Of a stretch of 30,139 nucleotides of DNA, positions 23,655 to 28,895 are shown in pieces. The notes below the pieces were generated by a model. That model had not been told where the DNA came from. It made no database searches and was given only the letters and a program-made list of their open reading frames with translations. Source of the DNA: a virus; the IMG/VR virus record IMGVR_UViG_3300020183_000331, positions 1 to 30,139 of that record; one strand, written 5' to 3'. The position numbers and the translations under genes were made by a program. How positions within the stretch are numbered: position 1 is the stretch's first letter; every line of letters starts with the position of its first letter.

Positions 23655-24263
23655 ATGAAACTCAAAGCATTAGCAGTTGCCATTGCACTTATTGCTGGCA
23701 CCGCACAGGCTGGAGTTCGTTATACGCAAGAGGTTCAGGTTGATCCTTTACCTCAAGCACCAGTTACGGGACCAGTCACAGTTAGACCAGTACAACCAGT
23801 TGATGGAATTCGTATGGTCCCGGTTGTGCGAGTTGATCCTATTCAACATGCTGAAACATTTACTCAAACAGAATATGTTTGTACTCCAGTAAGTGTGCCA
23901 GTATATCAACAAGTTCCAGTTACATCTCAGGTTCAAAACAATGGTCACGCTGGATTAATCCTCGGAACAATTGCAGGTGTTGCACTTACAAAAGGTACCG
24001 CACAAGTTGGCGGTGCAATTGTGGGCGGTGCAATCGGTCATGCAATCGATAGTCAACCACGAACAGTTACGCATGGTTATGCAACACAATTTGTTGGTTA
24101 TCGTGAACAACAAACTTGTCAAGCAAGAAGTATGCCTTATGAAAGACTTGCAACAATCGGATACAATGTTACTTTTGTTGATCGTGGTGAAACAAAAACA
24201 ATCACAATGGCATATCATCCTGGATCACATGTGAGGTTAAGAACAACAACAAGACTGGACTAA
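23655..24263 (+). CDS. Secreted glycine-zipper protein
   Basis: 202 residues from ATG 23655, which has AAAGGAG; the upstream ATG at 23625 would disrupt the signal peptide. Residues 1-19 are a Sec signal peptide (ALAVAIALIAGTAQA). A Pro/Val/Gln-rich stretch (about 25-90) leads to a glycine-zipper segment, GLILGTIAGVALTKGTAQVGGAIVGGAIGHAID, like the outer-membrane 17-kDa antigen/SlyB group. Several Cys occur in the mature protein. It likely sits in the periplasm or outer membrane and has its own promoter. An envelope-modifying or superinfection role is conjecture. Confidence 0.7.
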   Translation: MKLKALAVAIALIAGTAQAGVRYTQEVQVDPLPQAPVTGPVTVRPVQPVDGIRMVPVVRVDPIQHAETFTQTEYVCTPVSVPVYQQVPVTSQVQNNGHAGLILGTIAGVALTKGTAQVGGAIVGGAIGHAIDSQPRTVTHGYATQFVGYREQQTCQARSMPYERLATIGYNVTFVDRGETKTITMAYHPGSHVRLRTTTRLD

Positions 24264-24587
24264 ATGTTTTTTATTTACGGCGCCTCTAATAGCAAAGCGT
24301 GTGAAAAAGCCGAATTACTACTTCATGCAACAAGATCAAATTACAGATTCTATGTTTATGGAAGAGATTATACTCTCAACCAATTACAAAGGCTCGTTCC
24401 TGGTGCAACAACAGTACCTCAAATATTTTATGGCACAAAATACATTGGTGGTGTAAAAGAGTTGTATGACTATATCTACACAGGTGAGAATAACGATATA
24501 CAACCCACCCTCGGACCTAATGAGGCTAAGAAGTTCCTTAATTTCCTTCTTAAGAACCAATCGAATACTCCTACAGATACAAACTAA
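24264..24587 (+). CDS. Glutaredoxin-like protein with Ser in place of the first active-site Cys
   Basis: 107 residues, starting right after the preceding stop. The thioredoxin-fold pattern is intact: IYGASNSKACEKAELLL, TVPQIF with the cis-Pro (50-52), YIGGVKELYDYI with the glutathione-binding GG (62-63). The active-site CxxC reads S10-K-A-C13, so the nucleophilic Cys is a Ser and only the resolving Cys remains. Ordinary dithiol activity is unlikely; glutathione or cluster binding, or a purely structural role, are alternatives. Confidence 0.75.
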   Translation: MFFIYGASNSKACEKAELLLHATRSNYRFYVYGRDYTLNQLQRLVPGATTVPQIFYGTKYIGGVKELYDYIYTGENNDIQPTLGPNEAKKFLNFLLKNQSNTPTDTN

Positions 24588-24647
24588 GAATAGTAGTGTA
24601 ATTATTGAGTGGAACATTGAAACTAATCATTGGAGAACATTTATATC

Positions 24648-25748
24648 ATGAGAAAGATTAAATCTGATTTAGGTACTGAGCCGAATTGGGTCAACAAAAC
24701 TGAGTACAATGAGCAAAGCGAAATCATAGGAGCATTTAATTTTTACAATTACTCCTGTGATAAGAAAAATGCCAAAGAGTTTGTACTCGACTATCTCAAA
24801 GCAACAAACAAATCTAAAGATATCATTGATGCATTTCGATCATTACCCGAATCGAAGTATATTCTTCAATTCGGTTGGCTTGCCCGAATGTTTAGTCTTG
24901 GTTTCAAACCAGGAGAAAAAACTACAGAGTTTTTCAAACGAACATATAACGATCTCTTAGCAATTGCAAAAAATAATTTTAAAAATGATCCTTTGCCTGT
25001 AATTGAAACTGCACCAAAGACAAACATTCAAAACCGCATTCGTGAGAAAGCCGCAGAAGAGGCAGGTGAGATTGAAGGTATGATTGATGATTTTGTCGTG
25101 TCTGGTTGCAAGAAAACAATCGACATGAATTCTTATTTCAAATCTCGTAATCTATCTGCCGTTGTCATGGGCAGAATTTGCGATGTGTTCGTGGGAAGAG
25201 CAAAAGAGATTGAAGAAGTCATGGTGAGTGACGATCCACAATTGAAAGAAGGTTACTCAAACTTTAGCAAAGTTGAATTGCGTAAGTTCAAAGAGTTTCT
25301 TGATTCAATTGTTGTTGCCGCCAATGCAAGTGCAAACGCAAACAAGCCAACAAGAAAGAAGCGCAAGGTGAAAGAAAAGCCTGCGGTGCTTGTTGTTGCA
25401 AAGATGAATTACATGAAAGAGTTTCCTGATCTTAAACTTGTAAGTGTAGCACCTGAAAAAATTGTGGGTGCATTACAAGTGTGGACATACAATACGAAGA
25501 CTAAACTTCTTGGTGTCTACAATGCCGACAATGCAAAGGGTCTTACAGTCAAAGGTAGCACATTACAGAATTTCAATGAGCAAACATCGATTGGCAAACG
25601 ATTGAGAAAACCTGAGATTGTTTTGCCGAATGTGCTGAGTGCTGGCAAAGTTCAGATCAAGAAGATTCTACCAGACTTGACTACCAAGGAATCAAACTTG
25701 ACAGGCAGAATAAATTCTGATACAATTATTGTTAGAGTGACAAATTAA
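24648..25748 (+). CDS. Conserved phage protein upstream of RNase H, function unknown
   Basis: 366 residues from ATG 24648, which has TGGAG 12 bases before it; the upstream ATG at 24630 overlaps that site. The N-terminal half is helical (AKEFVLDYLKATNKSKDIIDAFRSLPES, FGWLARMFSLGFKPGEKTTEFF), then a Lys/Arg-rich hinge (about 235-250) and a C-terminal beta-rich domain (GALQVWTYNTKTKLLGVYNADNAKGLTVKGSTLQNFNEQTS). I believe similar proteins precede RNase H in other marine T4-like phages but cannot name a function. The basic hinge suggests nucleic-acid contact. A promoter for the next gene lies inside its 3' end. Confidence 0.6.
   Translation: MRKIKSDLGTEPNWVNKTEYNEQSEIIGAFNFYNYSCDKKNAKEFVLDYLKATNKSKDIIDAFRSLPESKYILQFGWLARMFSLGFKPGEKTTEFFKRTYNDLLAIAKNNFKNDPLPVIETAPKTNIQNRIREKAAEEAGEIEGMIDDFVVSGCKKTIDMNSYFKSRNLSAVVMGRICDVFVGRAKEIEEVMVSDDPQLKEGYSNFSKVELRKFKEFLDSIVVAANASANANKPTRKKRKVKEKPAVLVVAKMNYMKEFPDLKLVSVAPEKIVGALQVWTYNTKTKLLGVYNADNAKGLTVKGSTLQNFNEQTSIGKRLRKPEIVLPNVLSAGKVQIKKILPDLTTKESNLTGRINSDTIIVRVTN
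25698..25726 (+). promoter_or_regulatory. Sigma70-type promoter for RNase H
   Basis: TTGACA (25698-25703), 17-base spacer, TACAAT (25721-25726), 31 bases before the RNase H ATG. It overlaps the last codons of the upstream gene. Eleven of twelve bases match consensus. Confidence 0.6.
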
Positions 25749-25756
25749 GGGTAATT

Positions 25757-26623
25757 ATGATTTTAGTTGACCTGAATCAGGTTATGATTTCAAATCTTAT
25801 GATGCAACCTGGCTTGAAAGCAGATGGCATCAATGAGAACATGATTCGCCACATGGTATTGAACAGTCTACGCATGTACAATGTGAGGTTCAAAGACAAG
25901 TATGGCGAGATGGTCATTTGTGCCGATGACAAAAAGTATTGGCGCCGTGACATGTTTCCGTATTACAAAGCAAGTCGTAAGAAGAATCGTGAAGAATCAC
26001 CATATGATTGGAATCTAATTTTTGAAACACTAAACAAAGTTCGTGATGAGATTCGTGAAAACTTTCCATACAAAGTGATTCAAATTGACAAGACTGAAGC
26101 AGATGATATCATTGGAACAGTTTGTCATTATCATGGCAAAGAGTTGAAGAATGAGTCCGATGAGAAGATTCTGATTCTCTCAAGTGACAAAGACTTCATG
26201 CAATTGCAGAAGTTCGTCAATGTAGAACAGTATAGCCCAATTGCCAAGAAATTTCTGAAAGAGAGCAATCCGATCAAATTTTTGCGTGAACACATCATCA
26301 AGGGCGACCGAGGTGATGGCATTCCTAACATACTTTCTAGCGATGATACATTCGTTACCGAATCTCGTCAGAAGCCTGTAATTGAGAAAAAACTAAATAT
26401 ATGGGTAACACAGAATCCTGAGGAATTTTGTGATGCAACAATGTTGAAAAACTTTCGCAGGAATGAAAGTCTGATTGACTTATCTAAAGTTCCGACAGAG
26501 TTTTCTGACAAAATTTTAGACGCTTATCGTGCGCCCAAAGAAGTAAAGGGTAAAGATAAGATACTTAACTATTTCATCAAGAATCGAATGAAACTATTGA
26601 TGGAGCATATACAGGAATTTTAA
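25757..26623 (+). CDS. rnh: RNase H, T4/FEN-1 type 5'-3' exonuclease
   Basis: 288 residues. Acidic metal-site motifs run in T4 RNase H order: VDLNQ with D5, ICADDKKYWRR near 55-64, KTEADDIIGT (112-121), SSDKDFMQL (142-150) and KGDRGDGIPN. The Arg/Lys-rich segment after the second motif (YYKASRKKNREE) matches the bridge region. The enzyme removes RNA primers and short flaps from lagging-strand fragments. It has its own promoter upstream and is followed by two small conserved genes. Confidence 0.9.
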   Translation: MILVDLNQVMISNLMMQPGLKADGINENMIRHMVLNSLRMYNVRFKDKYGEMVICADDKKYWRRDMFPYYKASRKKNREESPYDWNLIFETLNKVRDEIRENFPYKVIQIDKTEADDIIGTVCHYHGKELKNESDEKILILSSDKDFMQLQKFVNVEQYSPIAKKFLKESNPIKFLREHIIKGDRGDGIPNILSSDDTFVTESRQKPVIEKKLNIWVTQNPEEFCDATMLKNFRRNESLIDLSKVPTEFSDKILDAYRAPKEVKGKDKILNYFIKNRMKLLMEHIQEF

Positions 26624-26625
26624 CC

Positions 26626-27087
26626 ATGCCTACAGATGTTAGCAGAATGACTTTTCCAGAGTTGTTGAAGCATATTGAAGAATTGCCAGCAGGTAAGAAA
26701 GTTGATGCAATTCGACAGTTGACTAAAATTGTACCCGGCTTTCGGGATGTGTTTGAGTTGGTGTTTCGCACCGATCTAGAGATTGATTTGCCAGCAGGCG
26801 ATCCTCCATACAAACCTCTTGACATGCCAGAAAATTGGGGATATAATAGACTGCCTAAAGAGATTAAAAAGTTCAAGTATTTCGTAAAGAGTATACCGAA
26901 CAATTTAACCAAATCAAAAAGGGAAAAGATGTTTATTGATATGCTTGAGAGTGTGTCTCCAGAAGAAGCAAAACTTGTTTTGATGATTAAAGACAAGAAA
27001 CTTAAGTACAAAGGGATCACCAGAAAAGTTGTTGAAGAAGCAATTCCAACACTTTTCGAAGGAGAAAAAGTAAATCAAAATGTCTAA
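26626..27087 (+). CDS. DUF6433-like conserved phage protein
   Basis: 153 residues. The sequence TFPELLKHIEELPAGKKVDAIRQL, then FRTDLEIDLPAGDPPYKPLDMPENW, then FKYFVKSIPNNLTKSKREKMFIDMLESVSPEEAKLVLMIKDKKLKYKGITRKVVEEAIPTLF follows the DUF6433 family of T4-like marine phages as I recall it. The family is helical, with a conserved G-x-PPY turn. Function unknown; its steady position beside replication genes hints at a replication or late-transcription role. Confidence 0.72.
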   Translation: MPTDVSRMTFPELLKHIEELPAGKKVDAIRQLTKIVPGFRDVFELVFRTDLEIDLPAGDPPYKPLDMPENWGYNRLPKEIKKFKYFVKSIPNNLTKSKREKMFIDMLESVSPEEAKLVLMIKDKKLKYKGITRKVVEEAIPTLFEGEKVNQNV

Positions 27088-27265
27088 GACTGAGAAAAAA
27101 TATAAAAGTTTTCGTGAGTTCTACGAAGACGAAGATGTGGGTAAGCCAAAGAAGCAACCCAAAGAAAACAAAAAGGATCGCCTGAAGGCAAAACAGAAAT
27201 TGAAAAATTTCGATCCGAACAATTTTAGCGATGAAGATTTTGATGACCAAGATTTTTTTAAGTGA
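27080..27265 (+). CDS. Small charged protein with acidic-aromatic C-terminus
   Basis: 61 residues, overlapping the previous gene by 8 bases. A basic middle (KPKKQPKENKKDRLKAKQKLKN) is followed by an acidic-aromatic tail ending DFDDQDFFK. T4 late-transcription proteins gp33 and gp55 end in short hydrophobic-acidic clamp-binding tails, and this tail is loosely similar, but the match is too weak to call. Function unknown. Confidence 0.55.
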   Translation: MSKTEKKYKSFREFYEDEDVGKPKKQPKENKKDRLKAKQKLKNFDPNNFSDEDFDDQDFFK

Positions 27266-27273
27266 GGTAAACT

Positions 27274-27465
27274 ATGAAGAGTGAAAACACATTAGTTCTA
27301 ATTTTGATAGCGGCACTTATTGCAGTTCTAATTGCGCCATTGATGTTGATCTGGTCATTGAACACTCTGTTCGGCTTGACAATCGCATACGGATTCTTTG
27401 AGTGGCTTGCTGGATTATTTTTACTCGGGTTTGTTAAAACTTCTGTCAAAGTAAACAAACCATAG
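27274..27465 (+). CDS. Small two-pass membrane protein
   Basis: 63 residues with AGTGAGG upstream. Two membrane segments, about 6-28 (LVLILIAALIAVLIAPLMLIWSL) and 34-53 (LTIAYGFFEWLAGLFLLGFV), with short charged ends. No family recognised. It is the last clear membrane-protein gene before the RNA region. Confidence 0.6.
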   Translation: MKSENTLVLILIAALIAVLIAPLMLIWSLNTLFGLTIAYGFFEWLAGLFLLGFVKTSVKVNKP

Positions 27466-27486
27466 TAAAAGTTTACTATATAGAGA

Positions 27487-27639
27487 ATGACAAATAAATT
27501 TTTTCGAAAGGTAGTATTTTCAATGTTAACCATATCCCACCTCCAGTATAGAACAGAAAAGAGTGCAATGCCATTTGCATGGACACGCACATCTGCCATT
27601 CTATCATGCAATGAGGATCGAATGGGGGTCATTGGTTAA
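27487..27639 (+). CDS. Short ORF before the terminator (possible small protein)
   Basis: 50 residues from ATG 27487, or 38 from ATG 27523, which has AAAGG 11 bases upstream. The part from the second ATG (MLTISHLQYRTEKSAMPFAW, then TRTSAILSCNEDRMGVIG) has ordinary amino-acid composition and no rare-codon clusters. The ORF ends just before the 18-base repeat and the terminator, as an operon's last gene would. No family known to me; it may be a fragment. Confidence 0.4.
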   Translation: MTNKFFRKVVFSMLTISHLQYRTEKSAMPFAWTRTSAILSCNEDRMGVIG

Positions 27640-27657
27640 AAGTAAGTACTCACTCAC
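27640..27657 (+). repeat. 18-base repeat, copy 2
   Basis: AAGTAAGTACTCACTCAC, one base different from the copy at 23576. It also begins right after a stop codon and lies upstream of a terminator and a promoter. Confidence 0.6.
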
Positions 27658-27664
27658 ACCAAGA

Positions 27665-27700
27665 CCCCCAACCCTAAAAAAGTTGGGGGTTTTTGTTTTT
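27665..27700 (+). terminator. Strong rho-independent terminator
   Basis: CCCCCAAC (27665-27672) pairs perfectly with GTTGGGGG (27682-27689); the loop is CCTAAAAAA and TTTTTGTTTTT follows. It separates the protein-coding operon from the tRNA promoter. Confidence 0.92.
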
Positions 27701-27726
27701 ATGTTGTAAAAAAACAACACTATGTG

Positions 27727-27755
27727 TTGACAACCAATGAAAAGTAGAGTACACT
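27727..27755 (+). promoter_or_regulatory. Sigma70-type promoter of the first tRNA unit
   Basis: TTGACA (27727-27732), 17-base spacer, TACACT (27750-27755). The inverted repeat CAACAC-TAT-GTGTTG (27715-27729) overlaps the -35. Predicted transcription start is about 27762, ahead of boxA and the first tRNA. Confidence 0.72.
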
Positions 27756-27776
27756 CTCTTTCGTTGGTTAAGAAGT

Positions 27777-27789
27777 TGCTCTTTAACAA
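27777..27789 (+). promoter_or_regulatory. rrn-type boxA antitermination element
   Basis: TGCTCTTTAACAA is identical to the boxA of E. coli ribosomal RNA leaders. It lies on the predicted transcript 15 bases after the start and 16 bases before the first tRNA. In cells, boxA recruits NusB/NusE to make RNA polymerase resist Rho on untranslated RNA, which suits a long tRNA transcript. No boxB or boxC was identified. Confidence 0.7.
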
Positions 27790-27804
27790 TCTAGAAAGTC
27801 TTTT

Positions 27805-27880
27805 CTGCCCGTAGTTCAGAGGATAGAACATTTGCCTTCTAAGCAAAGGGTCGCAGGTTCGATTCCTGCCGGGCAGGCCA
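27805..27880 (+). tRNA. tRNA-Arg (TCT)
   Basis: 76 bases with encoded CCA. Acceptor CTGCCCG/CGGGCAG, anticodon stem TTTGC/GCAAA with loop CTTCTAA (anticodon TCT at 27838-27840), T arm GCAGG-TTCGATT-CCTGC. It reads AGA, a codon common in this AT-rich phage. First gene of the tRNA unit. Confidence 0.95.
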
Positions 27881-27881
27881 T

Positions 27882-27956
27882 GCACCGTTCGTCTATCGGT
27901 TAGGACGGCGCCCTTTCAAGGCGCAAAGATGGGTTCGATTCCCGTACGGTGTACCA
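27882..27956 (+). tRNA. tRNA-Glu (TTC)
   Basis: 75 bases with CCA. Acceptor GCACCGT/ACGGTGT, anticodon stem GCGCC/GGCGC with loop CTTTCAA (anticodon TTC), T loop TTCGATT. One base after tRNA-Arg, so both are cut from one transcript. Confidence 0.95.
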
Positions 27957-27984
27957 TACCAATTAATTATGAAAAGGATAATAA

Positions 27985-28164
27985 ATGGTTTACGAAAACA
28001 ATGTGGATAAGACAATTGATTCTTTGCAAACTTATTTCAAAACTGATGCAGAGATAATTAAATTCATTTTCGATAATTTAGAAAATGAGAGGTCGTTGTT
28101 TTGGATTCGTGTTGCACGATCTTATGCAAATCGTTTAGATGTTTATTTGAATTTAGAGGTATAA
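27985..28164 (+). CDS. Small protein encoded within the tRNA cluster
   Basis: 59 residues with AAAAGGATA upstream. Helical and mildly charged (TIDSLQTYFKTDAEIIKFIFDNLENE, then WIRVARSYANRLDVYLNLEV). It fits exactly between tRNA-Glu and tRNA-Ala and ends 8 bases before the latter. No family recognised. A boxA-modified polymerase would transcribe it with the tRNAs. Confidence 0.6.
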   Translation: MVYENNVDKTIDSLQTYFKTDAEIIKFIFDNLENERSLFWIRVARSYANRLDVYLNLEV

Positions 28165-28172
28165 AGTTTAAT

Positions 28173-28248
28173 GGGGAATTAGTTCAGTTGGGAGAACGCC
28201 TGTTTTGCAAGCAGGAGGTCAGCGGTTCGAACCCGCTATTCTCCACCA
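28173..28248 (+). tRNA. tRNA-Ala (TGC)
   Basis: 76 bases with CCA. Acceptor GGGGAAT/ATTCTCC (one G-U pair at position 3), anticodon stem CCTGT/GCAGG with loop TTTGCAA (anticodon TGC), T loop TTCGAAC. G3-U70 is the alanine identity element and is present. Confidence 0.95.
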
Positions 28249-28253
28249 TTTAT

Positions 28254-28331
28254 GTGAGGATGCCAGAGCGGTCAAATGGCGGAGCCTGCAAAACTCTTGT
28301 ATCGTGGGTTCGAATCCCACTCCTCACTCCA
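28254..28331 (+). tRNA. tRNA-Cys (GCA)
   Basis: 78 bases with CCA and discriminator T, as expected for Cys. Acceptor GTGAGGA/TCCTCAC, T arm GTGGG-TTCGAAT-CCCAC. The anticodon loop CTGCAAA gives GCA. The anticodon stem GGAGC/ACTCT has a C-A mismatch next to the loop and the variable region is six bases, so it is a little irregular. Confidence 0.85.
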
Positions 28332-28336
28332 GTTAT

Positions 28337-28424
28337 GGGTGGTGCCCCCTACGGCGGTCTGTAAAACCGTTGGCATAATAAGTAGGGAAGTTGCCTCGTG
28401 GAGCGTTACCATCACCACCCACCA
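28337..28424 (+). ncRNA. Tyr-type tRNA-like RNA, atypical
   Basis: 88 bases. Ends behave like a tRNA: GGGTGGT (28337-28343) pairs with ACCACCC (28414-28420), then A and CCA. An anticodon-type hairpin GCGGT-CTGTAAA-ACCGT (28354-28370) shows GTA, Tyr. But only ten bases remain for the D arm, and the T-arm candidate GTGG-AGCGTTA-CCAT (28398-28412) lacks TTCRANY. CCCTAC (28347-28352) can instead pair with GTAGGG (28382-28387) around the anticodon hairpin. It may be a highly derived class II tRNA-Tyr or a tRNA mimic. Confidence 0.5.
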
Positions 28425-28425
28425 T

Positions 28426-28500
28426 ACCACCTTAGTGAAATGAATATCACGCTAGGCTACGGACCTTGAATTGAGGGTTTGATTCCTTCAGGTGGTGCCA
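28426..28500 (+). tRNA. tRNA-Arg (ACG), degenerate tertiary-contact bases
   Basis: 75 bases with CCA. Acceptor ACCACCT/AGGTGGT, D stem GTGA/TCAC, anticodon stem CTAGG/CCTTG (one T-T mismatch) with loop CTACGGA (anticodon ACG), T arm GAGGG-TTTGATT-CCTTC. The D loop AATGAATA lacks the GG pair and the T loop has T instead of C56, so the usual D-loop/T-loop contacts are missing. Decoding function is uncertain. Confidence 0.75.
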
Positions 28501-28506
28501 GATTTT

Positions 28507-28580
28507 GGGGGTATAACTTAGTGGTAAAGTAACTGGCTTTTAACCAGTAAATCAGAGTTCGATTCTCTGTGCCCCTACCA
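28507..28580 (+). tRNA. tRNA-Lys (TTT)
   Basis: 74 bases with CCA. Acceptor GGGGGTA/TGCCCCT, anticodon stem ACTGG/CCAGT with loop CTTTTAA (anticodon TTT), T arm CAGAG-TTCGATT-CTCTG. Last tRNA of the first unit; a hairpin follows at once. Confidence 0.95.
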
Positions 28581-28599
28581 AACTTGACAAATCAAGTTT
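28580..28599 (+). terminator. Hairpin at the end of the first tRNA unit, overlapping the next promoter
   Basis: AAACTTGA, loop CAAA, TCAAGTTT: a perfect 8-bp stem starting at the last A of tRNA-Lys. The TTGACA of the next promoter lies inside it. The T-run is short and the stem AT-rich, so it may be a weak terminator or processing signal. Confidence 0.5.
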
Positions 28600-28612
28600 C
28601 TTGTAGTATAAT
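28584..28612 (+). promoter_or_regulatory. Perfect consensus sigma70 promoter of the second tRNA unit
   Basis: TTGACA (28584-28589), 17-base spacer, TATAAT (28607-28612): all twelve bases and the spacing are ideal. Predicted start is about 28619, four bases before tRNA-Asp. Confidence 0.88.
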
Positions 28613-28622
28613 ACTAAATATT

Positions 28623-28697
28623 GGTCCGTTCATATAGTGGCTATTATGCCTGCCTGTCTAGCAGGACATAGGGGTTCGATTCCCCTACGGATCGCCA
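28623..28697 (+). tRNA. tRNA-Asp (GTC)
   Basis: 75 bases with CCA and discriminator G. Acceptor GGTCCGT/ACGGATC, anticodon stem CCTGC/GCAGG with loop CTGTCTA (anticodon GTC), T loop TTCGATT. First gene behind the perfect promoter. Confidence 0.95.
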
Positions 28698-28704
28698 TTA
28701 AAAA

Positions 28705-28811
28705 ACAGAGAATGTGCGCTCTGTCTCCGCATCGATTGATCGGAGTTTAGCAAGGGTTTGATGCGGCAATGACTTCGGCATCATGTAACAGTCAGTTCCT
28801 TGTTAGCATTC
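28705..28811 (+). ncRNA. Structured spacer RNA A between tRNA-Asp and tRNA-Met
   Basis: About 107 bases with a consistent fold. GAATGT (28710-28715) pairs with GCATTC (28806-28811); stacked directly on it, TAGCAAGG (28748-28755) pairs with CCTTGTTA (28798-28805). Between lie hairpins CTCCG/CGGAG (28725-28729, 28741-28745) and TGATGC/GCATCA (28759-28764, 28778-28783). An alternative hairpin ACAGAG/CTCTGT (28705-28724) competes with the closing helix. No start codon with a ribosome site. Not a tRNA. Class unknown. Confidence 0.5.
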
Positions 28812-28817
28812 AATTTT

Positions 28818-28894
28818 CGCAGAGTATGGAAGAGGTCTATCCGCTTGGTCTCATAAGCCGAGAATCGCAGGTTCGAATCCTGCCTCTGCTACCA
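28818..28894 (+). tRNA. tRNA-Met (CAT), initiator-like
   Basis: 77 bases with CCA. Acceptor CGCAGAG/CTCTGCT leaves C1-T72 unpaired; the D stem TGGA/TCCG gives a purine-pyrimidine 11-24 pair. Both are initiator features. The anticodon stem TTGGT/GCCGA with loop CTCATAA (anticodon CAT) lacks the full three G-C pairs of a standard initiator, so a formyl-Met role is only likely in part. T arm GCAGG-TTCGAAT-CCTGC is normal. Confidence 0.88.
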
Positions 28895-28895
28895 A

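Noticed and set aside
27080-27265. gp33-like late transcription coactivator
   Set aside because: Only the acidic-aromatic tail is loosely similar; the clamp-binding motif does not match well.
28101-28364. 87-codon + strand reading frame
   Set aside because: It runs through the end of a better small gene and across tRNA-Ala and tRNA-Cys; the protein is a by-product of tRNA sequence.
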